Shown here: piece by piece, positions 53,112 to 62,704 of the stretch
How positions within the stretch are numbered: the first letter of the stretch is position 1
How the letters are laid out: the number at the start of each line of letters is the position of its first letter
Assembly (NCBI GenBank): GCA_003165595.1
Contig: PLWQ01000039.1
Span: 1-64,000 of the forward strand
Reading direction: 5' to 3'
DNA: 64,000 bases
Source of the DNA: Fibrobacterota bacterium
GTDB lineage: Bacteria; Fibrobacterota; Chitinivibrionia; Chitinivibrionales; FEN-1185
Position numbers and translations under genes: made by a program
Notes under the pieces: model-generated
The model's database searches: none
What the model saw: only the letters and a program-made list of their open reading frames with translations
What the model was told of the DNA's origin: nothing

Positions 53112-54860
53112 ATGAAAAGCAAAAGAAACAAAGTGATTTTACTTACGGCAATTTTGTCACTCATAACCTGCGCAGGTGCCCAAGCCGCGAATATGTGGGC
53201 GGTCGATTCCAGTGGCAACATTACCCTAAATGGCTCGGTCTTCCGCATTAAGGGTGGATCCTGGTTCGGACTCGAAGGAAGGTATGAGCTCTCTACCGAT
53301 GCGAACAACCCGAGTGGCGCCCCGATGGAGTTGTACATGGGCAACGTGTTCTGGGCATCGAGCAACCGCACCATCGCCGGGGATGCAATAGAGATAAAGA
53401 ACATGGGATTTAACTGTATCAGGCTACCGCTTGTCCCCCAGACCCTCGATGACAACGATCCGCAGGGCCTGGACCCGGTCCTGAAAAATACCTCGTCTGT
53501 GCGTATTCAAGGCGCTTTTACAGCACTCAAGACGGTTATCAAGGCATGTTCCGATGCCGGCCTCTACGTCCTCCTCGACATCCACTCCTGCTCCAACTAC
53601 GTGGGCTGGAGAAAAGGCCGTTTGGACGCTCGTCCACCATGGTCAGACGCGAACCGGGATAATTATGACTTCAAACGGGAGGATTGCTCTTGCGCAGCGA
53701 CCGGGAACCCGAGCACCGTCACCCGCATCCAGGCATACGACGTATCAAAGTGGACAGCCAACCTGAAGACACTGGCCGGCCTGGGCTCGTCAATCGGCGT
53801 GGACAATATCATGGGCATCGACATATTCAATGAACCCTGGGACTACAGCTGGAGTGAATGGAAATCGCTCATCGAGCAAGCCTACACTGCCGTCAGCTCC
53901 GTGAATCCCAACATTCTGATCTTCGCCGAGGGGATTGGCGGATCCAACGGCAACCAGGACGGCACTCCCAACACAGTGAACAAGACACCTCACGGTGACA
54001 CCACCTCAAACCCCAACTGGGGAGAGAACCTGTACGAAACGGGCGGCAATCCACCGGCAGTGCCAAAGAGTAAGATAGTGTTTTCGCCGCATTGCTATGG
54101 TCCGTCGGTAGCTACGCAACCCATGTTCGCTGATTGGAATGCCCAGCCGCAGTGCAAGAGCCTCCAGGAAGACGCCTTTGGCGACGCGAAATGCCAAATC
54201 GTGATCGATCCGCCGAAGCTCGAAGTAGGGTGGCAGGAGCACTTCGGGTACCTGCGAGCACTGGGATATGCCGTTTGCATCGGGGAGTTCGGCGGCAATA
54301 TGGATTGGCCCCACAAGGCCGAGACGCGCATGCAGAACCGTTACAACTACATCACCGACACAACGGTTGACCGACAGTGGCAGAACGCCTTTGTAAACTA
54401 TCTGCTCAAGGTGGGCATTTTTGATTCCTTTTACTGGTCGATCAACCCGGAATCCAGCGACACCTACGGTATTTACACCACACCCTACGACCCCGTGACC
54501 AATACGGGTGGCTGGGGTACATGGTCGGGCACGGACTCGAGGAAGCTCGCACTGCTGGCAAAACTCTGGAATGCAACCGGAACAGGTACCATTGCCAACC
54601 ATGGCGCCGTCAGAAGGGTTTCCACGTTCCACGCTTCAAGTGCAGGACAAATTACCTATTCGTTGCCCAAAGCGGAATTTGTTTCGCTCAGGCTCTACAA
54701 TCTTAACGGCCGTTTGCAATCGGAAATAATCGGTCGGCAGCAAGAGGCGGGTATTTATTCCGTAAATCGGCGACAAATGGCGGCCGCCGCGGGTCCCTAC
54801 GTGGCTATCTTTAAGGCCGGTGAATTCTCTAACAAACAAATGGTCTATTTGACAAAATAG
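53112..54860 (+). CDS. secreted GH5 cellulase-type enzyme
   Basis: 582 residues, ATG at 53112 after ACGGAGG. Signal peptide MKSKRNKVILLTAILSLITC. Residues 28-480 form the GH5 barrel: VFRIKGGSWFGLEG, LLDIHSCSNYVG, acid/base E241 in GIDIFNEPWD and nucleophile E392 in VCIGEFGGNMDW. The FlgD-like domain ends the protein (FVSLRLYNLNGRLQSE, then GPYVAIFKAGEFSNKQM). No CBM is attached. Endo-beta-1,4-glucanase activity is the usual role of this GH5 type. It is the only endo-acting candidate in the region. The preceding genes are divergent, so it has its own promoter. Confidence 0.93.
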   Translation: MKSKRNKVILLTAILSLITCAGAQAANMWAVDSSGNITLNGSVFRIKGGSWFGLEGRYELSTDANNPSGAPMELYMGNVFWASSNRTIAGDAIEIKNMGFNCIRLPLVPQTLDDNDPQGLDPVLKNTSSVRIQGAFTALKTVIKACSDAGLYVLLDIHSCSNYVGWRKGRLDARPPWSDANRDNYDFKREDCSCAATGNPSTVTRIQAYDVSKWTANLKTLAGLGSSIGVDNIMGIDIFNEPWDYSWSEWKSLIEQAYTAVSSVNPNILIFAEGIGGSNGNQDGTPNTVNKTPHGDTTSNPNWGENLYETGGNPPAVPKSKIVFSPHCYGPSVATQPMFADWNAQPQCKSLQEDAFGDAKCQIVIDPPKLEVGWQEHFGYLRALGYAVCIGEFGGNMDWPHKAETRMQNRYNYITDTTVDRQWQNAFVNYLLKVGIFDSFYWSINPESSDTYGIYTTPYDPVTNTGGWGTWSGTDSRKLALLAKLWNATGTGTIANHGAVRRVSTFHASSAGQITYSLPKAEFVSLRLYNLNGRLQSEIIGRQQEAGIYSVNRRQMAAAAGPYVAIFKAGEFSNKQMVYLTK

Positions 54861-54971
54861 CTACTGTCATTGAGGAGTGATGAAAATTGGGATAAGGCAG
54901 TTGTTAATAGGCGGCGGATGGTATTCCATCCGTCGCACCAGTAAAGTGTTTCCCGAATGGCTATACTATTT

Positions 54972-55038
54972 GTCATGCTCGTGGAGACGGGCATCCAGTG
55001 GCGATTCCAGGTTGGATTCCCGCTTTCGCGGGAATGAC
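54972..55038. repeat. GTCATGC...GGAATGAC palindromic repeat
   Basis: Ends in TGGATTCCCGC-TTTCGCGGGAATGAC, a very widespread intergenic repeat type. A truncated relative is at about 37222-37251. Confidence 0.7.
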
Positions 55039-55261
55039 AAATGCATGGGTAATTCAGACTCATTGCACTTGTAACAAAAAGGGCTGCCGTGTGGCCGGGG
55101 ATCTGTGATTCCGGGCTCCTCCGTTCGAAGCGGAAGGAAGAACCGCGATCCAAGATTGAAGGCACACGGGTATCTCTGTGTTAGGGCTTCGCCTTCCTGT
55201 TTTTATTACCGGCATCGACCTATCATTTAAGGGCACCTCTATTTATTCGGTAGAGAGTTTT

Positions 55262-55315
55262 GTCATCCCCGACCTGATCGGGATCCATTTGTTCTTCATA
55301 GGGAAAATGGATTGG
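55262..55315. repeat. GTCATCCCCGA intergenic repeat
   Basis: GTCATCCCCGACCTGATCGG, GATCCATTT, a short variable loop and AATGGATTGG. Related to 19771-19832. Confidence 0.65.
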
Positions 55316-55525
55316 AAAACCTCTGCTCGCGTCATATGTATGCTGGTGTAGTCGCGGCAATTCCTGCTGTTCCGGCCTTCCTTTTCGGTGATCGCTCCAT
55401 GAGCCTTTAGCTATTTGTCAAAACGCAAAAGAAGGTGTTCCCATCTCACAATAGCTTCGTAAGGGTTTGGCAGTGGTGCTGCGCACCATCCATTATGTCG
55501 TTTGCCCTTTTACCGCTCACCAAAG

Positions 55526-55550
55526 CCACGGCCTGTGGCCGTGGTTCTTT
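55526..55550 (+). terminator. hairpin with TTCTTT tail
   Basis: CCACGGCC and GGCCGTGG with a 3-base loop, then TTCTTTACTT. It may end transcription from GH5 or attenuate the following gene. Confidence 0.5.
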
Positions 55551-55622
55551 ACTTGGGTTTCGATAGCAGGATATAGTATCTTCACATTATTCAGGTTATC
55601 ACCATCTCCGGGAGGTATGATT

Positions 55623-56462
55623 ATGTCAACATTTTTTTGCAATTCGTTACCGGCCGCTCTTATCGTGATTTGCTCTTTGTCTTTCTGGGGTTGCAACAAA
55701 AATCCGGCGGCTCCAACAAAAGTGGTGTCGACCATAGTCATGAAGGAGATCCCAGCCGGGGCGTTTACCATGGGATCGTCGGATACTGTGGATGATCCTG
55801 GCGCGTATCCGCCTCATCAGGTTACGTTGAGCGCGTTTAAGATGTCGGAGACCGATGTGACACAAGAGCAGTATCTGGCGGTGATGGATACGAACCCGTC
55901 GCACTTTGATACGGGAACAGGTGCATCACTCAGGCCGGTTGAAAACGTGAGCTGGCACGACGCTGTGAAATACTGCAACGCTTTAAGCCTGCTTTCCGGC
56001 TTTACCGCAGTGTATGACACATCAGCGTGGACTGCGGACTTTTCGAAGACCGGATACCGTTTGCCAACGGAAGCGCAATGGGAATACGCGTGTCGTGCAG
56101 GGTCAACTACAGAATACTGGTGGGGGTCTGATACAAATGGCATGGGAGCGCGAACATGGTCGTATTATAACAGCGACAGCACAACACATCCGGTGGCCAC
56201 GAAATTGGCAAATGCTTACGGACTGTACGATATGACGGGGAATGTATGGCAGTGGTGCAATGACTGGTATGGCGATTATACGGCAGGCGCGGAAACCGAT
56301 CCGACCGGCGCTTCAACCGGATCATACCGCGTTCTGCGCGGAGGCTCCTGGTACAACGACGACGGCGGGGGCGGCATCGGCGTCCGTTCCGGGTTCCGTT
56401 ACGTTAGCAACCCTGCCTACGGACACAAAGACCAGGGGTTTCGTGTTGTTCTTCCCCGGTAG
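55623..56462 (+). CDS. lipoprotein with formylglycine-generating-enzyme-like (SUMF1) domain
   Basis: 279 residues from the ATG at 55623, chosen because GGGAGG lies 7 bases upstream; ATG at 55617 is also possible. The lipobox is FWGC. The domain pattern is FGE-sulfatase/SUMF1: IPAGAFTMGSSD, MSETDVTQEQYLAVM, PVENVSWHDAVKYCNALSLL, GYRLPTEAQWEYACRAGS, GNVWQWCNDW and LRGGSWYNDD, ending QGFRVVLPR. Most such bacterial lipoproteins are not true sulfatase activators; the paired catalytic cysteines are not evident here. No sulfatase lies nearby. It is probably a surface C-type-lectin-fold protein. Confidence 0.9.
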   Translation: MSTFFCNSLPAALIVICSLSFWGCNKNPAAPTKVVSTIVMKEIPAGAFTMGSSDTVDDPGAYPPHQVTLSAFKMSETDVTQEQYLAVMDTNPSHFDTGTGASLRPVENVSWHDAVKYCNALSLLSGFTAVYDTSAWTADFSKTGYRLPTEAQWEYACRAGSTTEYWWGSDTNGMGARTWSYYNSDSTTHPVATKLANAYGLYDMTGNVWQWCNDWYGDYTAGAETDPTGASTGSYRVLRGGSWYNDDGGGGIGVRSGFRYVSNPAYGHKDQGFRVVLPR

Positions 56463-56547
56463 AATCGCAACGAATATCCGGGAAAGCCGCAAGCTGAAAA
56501 TGGACCGCCGAACTTAATAGGCCATCATTCAGACGATGGAGGTGCTC

Positions 56548-57114
56548 ATGTTTATTCAAACTGTATCGGAAACAGAGGCTGACGGGAAGCTCCACGAGAT
56601 TTATGAGAACGACCGGAAAACCATGGGATATGTGCCGAATCACGCTAAAGTCTTTAGCCTGCGCCCCGAGGTGTTGGGAGCATGGCGAGCCTTTCAGTCG
56701 AGCATTCGCGGCAACCTGCGATTGAGGCGCTATGAGTTGGTGACGCTGGCTGCGGCAATGGACCTGAAATGCCGTTACTGTCTTCTCGCGCACGGCGCGA
56801 TCTTAAGCAAGAACGGCGTCAGCGTGAATCAGTTGCGCGCGATCCTCAAAGATTTCCATGATGCAGGGTTAGAACGCGCCGAAGTCGCGATTATGGATTT
56901 CGCCCAGAAAATCGTGCGGAGCGCCAGCGAAATAACTCCGGCGGATATCGACGCACTACATGCGCTGGATCTTGAAGACGTCGAGATTCTCGATGTTACC
57001 TTAACGGCAACGATGCGCTGTTTTGCCAGCAAGACATTTGATGCACTCGGGGCGGAGCCGGATGCTGTCTACAGCGAACTCGAGGGCCAGTTGTCCGACC
57101 TGCTTCCCGAGTAG
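56548..57114 (+). CDS. AhpD-like / carboxymuconolactone decarboxylase family protein
   Basis: 188 residues from the ATG at 56548 (MFIQTVSETEADGKLHEIYE; GGAGG 5 bases upstream). The CMD/AhpD redox motif is CRYCLLAHG, near residue 74, the CxxC and histidine of peroxidase-related proteins. All-helical, with no signal peptide, so cytosolic. Family members reduce peroxides with partner thiols or act as decarboxylases. No ahpC is adjacent. It ends in a strong terminator shared with the convergent VOC gene. Confidence 0.9.
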   Translation: MFIQTVSETEADGKLHEIYENDRKTMGYVPNHAKVFSLRPEVLGAWRAFQSSIRGNLRLRRYELVTLAAAMDLKCRYCLLAHGAILSKNGVSVNQLRAILKDFHDAGLERAEVAIMDFAQKIVRSASEITPADIDALHALDLEDVEILDVTLTATMRCFASKTFDALGAEPDAVYSELEGQLSDLLPE

Positions 57115-57213
57115 AACCGACTGCACGGTACCAGCCTTTGTGTCATAAGTATTGAAGTACAACGCGCCTGGACCGCGTTCCACATGCACATAGCCTGGAG
57201 TGTTTCTCGTAAA

Positions 57214-57241
57214 GAACCACGCCCTTTGGGCGTGGTTCTTT
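57214..57241. terminator. bidirectional terminator
   Basis: GAACCACGCCC-TTT-GGGCGTGGTTC, a perfect 11-bp stem, with TTTACT on the plus side and TTTACGAG on the minus side. It lies between convergent genes. Confidence 0.85.
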
Positions 57242-57264
57242 ACTCCTTTACAGCTTCGCCCATC

Positions 57265-57753
57265 TCATACAATCGGGCTATGCTGCTGTATAAGCCATTT
57301 CTCTTCCGCTGTTTTCATCTCTTCCCTTGATAAGATCCGTTTGTTCGTGGCAATGTCCCAGACATGACCATACGGGTCCCTCACTTCGCCGCTGCGGTCT
57401 CCCCAGAAAACATCCTGGATTGTCATCAACACTTCACACCCGGACCGCTTTGCCTTTTCGAAAACGGCATCGCTGTCTTTGACATACAAATACAAACTCG
57501 CCGTTGTAAAGCGTCCGGGACCTTTTGTATACTCCGAACCCATTGTATCAGCCAAAAATATCGTACTGTTGCCGATGCGAAGCCCGGCATGCATCACTTT
57601 GCCGTCTGGCATCGTATCCAGTTCGCCAACCAATTCGGCTCCGAACACTCTTTTGTAAAAATCAACCGCTTCTCTGCAGTTCCCGTCAAACCACAATTGA
57701 GGAGTGATTGAACGTAGCCCCTCGGGGATTGGCTTTGTAGCTCTTCGTGACAT
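57265..57753 (-). CDS. VOC family protein (PhnB/glyoxalase-like)
   Basis: 162 residues from the ATG at 57753 (MSRRATKPIPEGLRSITPQL; AAGGAGGAG upstream). It has the PhnB-like pattern: WFDGNCREAVDFYKRVFGAE, GKVMHAGLRIGNSTIFLAD and a C-terminal WGDRSGEVRDPYGHVWDIAT, with two beta-alpha-beta-beta-beta halves. The VOC superfamily covers metal-dependent isomerases, dioxygenases and resistance proteins; no substrate can be chosen. Cytosolic. Stands alone, convergent with the AhpD-like gene. Confidence 0.92.
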   Translation of the reverse strand: MSRRATKPIPEGLRSITPQLWFDGNCREAVDFYKRVFGAELVGELDTMPDGKVMHAGLRIGNSTIFLADTMGSEYTKGPGRFTTASLYLYVKDSDAVFEKAKRSGCEVLMTIQDVFWGDRSGEVRDPYGHVWDIATNKRILSREEMKTAEEKWLIQQHSPIV

Positions 57754-58013
57754 AAGCTCCTCCTTTGAGCAAGGTTCCAAATGAATGATGTCTCCTTTGG
57801 TTCGCTCGTGATTTGATCTTTTTCCCTATCAGGAATACGAATACGTCTCGCAAAGTATGGCATATTTCTTGCCGCAAAAGTTCAGTTATGGTATGGACTT
57901 TGCACTATAAAACACGCGTGGGCGAGTCTGCCCGAAATGACGGCCGGAAAGAGAGCCCCTGCTTATGAACAGCTTAGGAACGCAATTTGGAACACTTAAC
58001 TTTGGAGGCGACT

Positions 58014-59051
58014 ATGCAGTATCGAAAGCTCGGCAGAACAGGTCTTTACGTTTCAGAATTATGTTTGGGGACTATGACCTTCGGCGGAAAAGGATACTGG
58101 GAGAATATCGGTAAGCTTTCCGCAGCTGATGTCGAAACGATGGTTGGGATGGCCTTTGATTCGGGAATCAATTTTATCGATACGGCGGATGTTTATTCGG
58201 AAGGCGAATCGGAAAGGCTGCTCGGAGGAGCGCTCGCAAAACTTGCCAGGCCGCGAGATCAGGTTATTGTTGCAACAAAGGTTCGCGGCCGCACCGGCCC
58301 GGGAGCAAATCAGGTTGGTCTGAGCCGAAGTCACATTTTTCACGCAGTTGACGCCAGCCTGGCCCGATTGAAGTTGGACTACATCGACCTGTATCAGATC
58401 CATGGCGTTGACGCCGATACGCCGATAGAAGAAACGGTCCGTGCACTTGATGACCTTGTGGACAGCGGCAAGGTACGTTACGTAGGATTTTGCAATCTTC
58501 CTGCCTGGCTGGCCATGAAAGCCATCGCATATGCCGATTTTTATAATCTGGCGCGTTTTGTTAGTGCGCAAATGTACTATTCTATTGCAAGTCGAGACAT
58601 CGAACGTGAAGTGGTTCCTGTGGCCCAGGATCAGGGCCTGGCATTACTTCCATGGAGCCCGCTTGCCGGAGGCCTGCTTTCAGGAAAGTTCGATCTCGAT
58701 AAACCCGGACCTGCCGGCGCGCGGCGGACATCATTCGATTTCCCTCCTGTTAATAAGGAACGCGCAATGGCGGTCCTCAAGGTCATGCGGTCCGTCGCTG
58801 AATCGATGAACATATCTGTTGCGCGCGTTGCGCTTGCCTGGCTCCTGACCCGCCCATTTGTTACCAGTGTAATCATCGGGGCAAAAACCAGTGAGCAGCT
58901 TGCCGATAATCTTTTGTCAACCAGTACGAAGCTCTCGTCCGGCCATATTGAGGACCTTGATGCGGCCAGTGCATTACCTGGGGAATATCCAGGCTGGATG
59001 GTGGACCGGCAGGATCGCGAACGCCGCCCGGCGCCGACCGCCTTGGTTTGA
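58014..59051 (+). CDS. aldo/keto reductase
   Basis: 345 residues from the ATG at 58014 (MQYRKLGRTGLYVSELCLGT; TTTGGAGG upstream). NADPH-dependent oxidoreductase of the AKR superfamily. The catalytic tetrad is visible: D and Y in FIDTADVYSEGESE, K in IVATKVRGRTG and H in DLYQIHGVD. The cofactor phosphate loop is SVIIGAKTSEQLADNL near residue 290. The general class is oxidoreductases of sugars, aldehydes or quinones. No neighbour clarifies the substrate. It is likely monocistronic. Confidence 0.94.
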   Translation: MQYRKLGRTGLYVSELCLGTMTFGGKGYWENIGKLSAADVETMVGMAFDSGINFIDTADVYSEGESERLLGGALAKLARPRDQVIVATKVRGRTGPGANQVGLSRSHIFHAVDASLARLKLDYIDLYQIHGVDADTPIEETVRALDDLVDSGKVRYVGFCNLPAWLAMKAIAYADFYNLARFVSAQMYYSIASRDIEREVVPVAQDQGLALLPWSPLAGGLLSGKFDLDKPGPAGARRTSFDFPPVNKERAMAVLKVMRSVAESMNISVARVALAWLLTRPFVTSVIIGAKTSEQLADNLLSTSTKLSSGHIEDLDAASALPGEYPGWMVDRQDRERRPAPTALV

Positions 59052-59166
59052 ATCATCTGTTGCATTTACTGCGGTGGGGCGCGCGCGTAGCCGGTGCCAG
59101 GCTAAGCGGATATTTCGGTATCTCTTGGCACCGAACCTTTATCTATACGCTAGGCCCGATATTTTC

Positions 59167-59484
59167 CTAATAGTATAGTTTTATTCCAAGAGACGTGTTT
59201 AGAAATGAATATTGCGGCAGATTCGTTACTGTTGTTGCAACATAATTAACTTCATTTTGCGGGAAATAATATTTAAAGGATAAAGGGCTAATAGTAATTG
59301 AGGCTTTCTTAAAAAAGCGAATCTCCGGAATCACTGCTAAATCGAATGACTTCTCCCAAAAAACCAGCCCGTCCACGTATCGGCGGACTCTTGATAGCGT
59401 AAACCCCCCTGAGCCATTAGCAATTAATTCATATCGTCTCCCTGCAGGTTGACAAAAGTGTCTAATTTTCCCGTACACGGTCAC
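59167..59484 (-). pseudogene. possible fragment of an outer-membrane beta-barrel protein
   Basis: About 105 codons with aromatic-rich alternating strands. It ends SLGIKLYY, the terminal aromatic typical of outer-membrane barrels. No signal peptide and only a weak GTG start. It overlaps the end of the decayed CsgG-like gene. It may be the tail of a lost gene. Confidence 0.35.
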
Positions 59485-59825
59485 CTATCTTGAATCCGCT
59501 GCCTGCCTTGATCTTGGCCTTGGCCAATTTGTCTTTCACGTCGGTCACCTCGATTGTCCCTGCTTTTGTTTCCACGGTGCTGAGCGGCAGGTTGGTGTCC
59601 GGATTCAAGCACGATATAGCTGCCCGACTTGACCAATGCCGTTGTAACCTTGTCGGCAATGCCGGCGCCGAGCTGGTCACCGCCCCCCGACTTGTCTTCA
59701 AAGGTCATCACCGCAATGCGCCTCTTGAGGCCGGGATTGTCCTTTGCGGTTGTAGAAAAAACAACTACTGCGAGAACTGCCGCCGAGAGCCAAAGGGGGC
59801 CACGGGATCGCGCTAGTGCAGACAT
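59462..59825 (-). pseudogene. decayed CsgG-like exported protein gene
   Basis: The ATG at 59825 (GGAG upstream) opens a signal-peptide protein whose mature start reads KRRIAVMTFEDKSGGGDQLG and ADKVTTALVKSGSYIVLES, the CsgG/LpoB-like N-terminus. The frame then shifts near 59600 into the sequence NPDTNLPLSTVETKAGTIEV and ends KIGDRVREN. The middle of the domain is missing and the two parts lie in different frames. This indicates an internal deletion plus frameshift, a pseudogene unless assembly error. Confidence 0.65.
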
Positions 59826-59911
59826 GGTTTTCTCCGTTTCAGGTTCCTTCATGAGAGACCGCCATAGGTGTAGAATTCTTGACAATAAGGCAAAGTAAGC
59901 AAGCCCGCGGC

Positions 59912-60646
59912 TCACTCCCACGGCTTGAGTTTGTATTTTGCCGGGACCTCATACGTGCCCGCGGGCGCAACGGATTCCTTCACTTCGCGCACTTCCATCG
60001 TCGAGCGGTTCTCTTTTCCACCGGCCGAGCTTGTCGAAACGGAATACACCACAAACCCCTTGATTTTCGCGTATTCCTTCTGCATTTGGGCGGCCAGGTT
60101 CTTCATGCTTTGCACTTTGAGCAGAAGCGACGAACTGATCTTCTTAACGATCGCCTGATCCACCTTGATGTCCGTTGTCGCCCACAACTCCGACGTCGTC
60201 ACGGTTCCCATCATCTTCATGGTTTGCACATGTTTCGTGCAGTTCCATTTGTTGATGACTTTCGTCTCCGTGGTTGGTTCTATCGTCACCTCCATTTTCA
60301 TCATGTTCGCCATCGCCTCCGGCATCCCCGCAGGCATTTCCTGACTCTGGCCGGACGCGCCGGCGATTTGCGACTGAGAGATTCCCGTATAGGTCTTCTT
60401 CTTGTTGTCGATCAGGTATATGGAATCTTGAGCGATCTTAAGCAGCACAGACTCACTTTCCCCATCCATGCGCACCTTGTCCGCGGCAATCCACAGGGTG
60501 CTGGTCTGCATTTTTGGGTCGCCGTCGGCTTTGCCGTCTTTGATGGCCTGGGTTGTTTGGACCTGGGTTATAGTCATGTCGGCCTGTGCCGCAATTGAAA
60601 GGCCAAGCAGCATTGCCGCGCAACCTCCTGCAAGAAATCCACGCAT
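59912..60646 (-). CDS. DUF4412 domain exported protein
   Basis: 244 residues, ATG at 60646 after GGGAGG. Signal peptide MRGFLAGGCAAMLLGLSIAA. DUF4412-like features: LWIAADKVRMDGESESVL, LIDNKKKTYTGI and NKWNCTKHVQTMKMMGTV with ATTDIKVD. Periplasmic proteins of this kind are of unknown function and have a LolA-like cup fold in some cases. It lies 87 bases upstream of the decayed CsgG-like gene (same strand), with which it may once have formed an operon. Confidence 0.85.
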   Translation of the reverse strand: MRGFLAGGCAAMLLGLSIAAQADMTITQVQTTQAIKDGKADGDPKMQTSTLWIAADKVRMDGESESVLLKIAQDSIYLIDNKKKTYTGISQSQIAGASGQSQEMPAGMPEAMANMMKMEVTIEPTTETKVINKWNCTKHVQTMKMMGTVTTSELWATTDIKVDQAIVKKISSSLLLKVQSMKNLAAQMQKEYAKIKGFVVYSVSTSSAGGKENRSTMEVREVKESVAPAGTYEVPAKYKLKPWE

Positions 60647-60708
60647 GATATCCTCCCGGATAAGGTGATGTTATACGAATTTACTTTCAAGATGATTCTG
60701 AGCATGGG

Positions 60709-60779
60709 TGTCATCGCGAGCGCAGCGCGGCGATCTCATACGGTTGAGATTGCTTCGTCGCGGACTCCTCGCAATGACA
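60709..60779. repeat. TGTCATCGCGAG palindromic repeat
   Basis: TGTCATCGCGAGCGCAGCG ... GAGATTGCTTCGTCGCGG ... CTCGCAATGACA. This is the very common GTCATTGCGAGG-type intergenic repeat of environmental genomes. Confidence 0.8.
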
Positions 60780-60898
60780 TACGGTCAATTTGAACGCAAA
60801 TCCGTATTAGACTACTGAAAGCTATTGTGCAAGCACCACAATATTTGTGCGTAAATATCAATCAATCAAACCGGGCCGCGCAAAGATACTGCGGAAAT

Positions 60899-62611
60899 TT
60901 ACCGTAGTCGTTTCTGGCTCTTCTTTGTTAAAACGCCCCCGGGGCCAAATGTCCCGCCCCCAAAATATTGTTCGTCAAAAATAGCGAGTTGCTTCTTGAT
61001 ATCGCCCGCCTCGACTTCTTCAAGGGTCATCGGCTCGCAAATATTGCTAAAGCATGCCAGCGTTGCCCAGGTACAAATTTTCATGCACTTATCAATTGCC
61101 TCTTGCGGTACGTCGCCATAGAAATCCTTCTTATAGCGTACGTATTCATATTTACATTCATCCCAATTTTGATCCGCGCCCTCACAGAGCAAGGCGTCAA
61201 AACCCGATTCCGGTGGTTTTGCGAGAAGATCCCGGGCAATCTCCCTAAGGACATTTTTAAGCATCGTTTTGAGGAGATCCTCGGCGATGGTGGTAGGGCC
61301 GAATTCCATTATCTTGGCCAACCGCGCGGGGGAAACGGATCTTCCCGCTCTCTTAGCAAGACGCAGGGGAAGGATCTTCTGCATTTCGATACAGGCGTGG
61401 GCGGTTGAAACAACAACGCACAGGTACCGGTAATAGGCCATCTGGACCGAATCGAAATATGCTAAATGAAGAAGATCGTTATAGTTGTTGATTCCGTTTG
61501 CCGCCAGGAAATTATGCACCGGCATCGTATCGAAATCTGGAACAGCCACTTTACACCGGCCGAGAAACGCGTGCAAATCTCCAGGATGCAAATCAAGGGT
61601 AAACGTATCGGAGCTGCCGGTTGTGTCCGCGCCGTACAGCGCGTGGAGAACCTGGTGGGGATTGATGGTGTCGAGCCCGTGGCTGAAGACAACGATGGTA
61701 AACGAGTCGATGGCCCAGTTTATCGGAAGGAACTCGCGACTGTATACTATCCGATGCGGCCAGGGGCCTTTGGGGTTGCTGAATGAGACATAGTCGACAT
61801 CCAGATTGTCGGGTGGTTCAAGTCGCCGTTTTGCATAGAACGACATTGTCGTGCCCGAATCGCCCCCCGGGGCCCGATAGATTTCATCGGTTGATTGCGT
61901 TATTTTCCCCGGGCCTAATGCATAGACATCATTAAGGACCAGCTTGTCGGTGCGATTATCTTTTGTCAATGAAATGGTTTGCGAGGACCCGGTATATTCG
62001 GTAATGGCAGTTCTGGATGTTAGAAAGTCGTAGTCGGACACCAGCAGCGTGTCGACCACTGCCTGGGTTTTTGCGAGAAACCGGGGACCCTGGGGAACCG
62101 ATGGGGATTGAACAGACGGACCGCCGAGATCGGCAAAGCGGAGGATTGTTTCATTCGAGCCTATGGTGATCCGGGCAATGGCAATCAATGCGATGTTCTG
62201 CGAGGAAAGCGTTCCGATTGTAACATAATGGCTGCCGGGCAAAAAATCCGCCGGAGGCATGGAGAAAAGCATTCTCCCGCGACAATTGAACAATTCAATC
62301 TTGACAGGCGTCTTTACATGATGGATAGTGAAGTAAAGCCTGCCATTGCGTATGCCCACTCCGTTATCTGCAGCAGAAGGAGACTGGAGCGGATGTACGC
62401 CCACGGCTCCTTGAAGGGAGAAATGTCCATTGGTGTCGGCAGTGTCCACTAATCCGGCGTTCATCAGCATGACTATCGCTCCGGGGCGCGGATTGCCTTT
62501 GCCGTCGGTTATGGTGCCGGAAATATTCGATTGAATCACCGTCTGACCGGATACCCGGAAAATGATGCACATCATCAAACATAGAATTGCTTTATGTGCA
62601 ATGCCCCTCAT
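60899..62611 (-). CDS. exported multi-domain protein, component A, copy 2
   Basis: 570 residues from the ATG at 62611 (MRGIAHKAILCLMMCIIFRV; AGGAGG 4 bases upstream). Collinear with 28392-30101: regulatory-like domain (SNISGTITDGKGNPRPGAIV), internal FlgD-like domain (VKIELFNCRGRMLFSM), unassigned middle with LVLNDVYALG and a tail with LLCEGADQNWDECKY and CMKICTWATLACFSNIC, ending KKSQKRLR. It differs mainly in the degenerate LAK repeat. It lies 93 bases after component B, on the same strand, so it is probably in an operon. Secreted; function unknown. Confidence 0.8.
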   Translation of the reverse strand: MRGIAHKAILCLMMCIIFRVSGQTVIQSNISGTITDGKGNPRPGAIVMLMNAGLVDTADTNGHFSLQGAVGVHPLQSPSAADNGVGIRNGRLYFTIHHVKTPVKIELFNCRGRMLFSMPPADFLPGSHYVTIGTLSSQNIALIAIARITIGSNETILRFADLGGPSVQSPSVPQGPRFLAKTQAVVDTLLVSDYDFLTSRTAITEYTGSSQTISLTKDNRTDKLVLNDVYALGPGKITQSTDEIYRAPGGDSGTTMSFYAKRRLEPPDNLDVDYVSFSNPKGPWPHRIVYSREFLPINWAIDSFTIVVFSHGLDTINPHQVLHALYGADTTGSSDTFTLDLHPGDLHAFLGRCKVAVPDFDTMPVHNFLAANGINNYNDLLHLAYFDSVQMAYYRYLCVVVSTAHACIEMQKILPLRLAKRAGRSVSPARLAKIMEFGPTTIAEDLLKTMLKNVLREIARDLLAKPPESGFDALLCEGADQNWDECKYEYVRYKKDFYGDVPQEAIDKCMKICTWATLACFSNICEPMTLEEVEAGDIKKQLAIFDEQYFGGGTFGPGGVLTKKSQKRLR

Positions 62612-62704
62612 AACACCTCCTCTTCGATGAAGTCGATCGCGGACGGATTCCTTGTTGTCACAAACGTATGCGATTTTGCTTTCGGTTCCCCAAAACACGC
62701 AGGC

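Larger units (their letters stand above)
54861..55622. other. intergenic, repeats and hairpins
   Basis: Contains the repeat at 54972, the repeat at 55262 and a hairpin at 55526. An antisense frame reading CHSRESGNPTWN is repeat-derived. Confidence 0.6.

Noticed and set aside
54845-55165. Possible protein reading CHSRESGNP
   Set aside because: It is a translation of the GGATTCCCGC-TTTCGCGGG repeat, a common false gene.
55623-56462. Calling a true formylglycine-generating enzyme
   Set aside because: The fold pattern fits, but the paired catalytic cysteines are not evident and no sulfatase gene is present, so only the domain is named.
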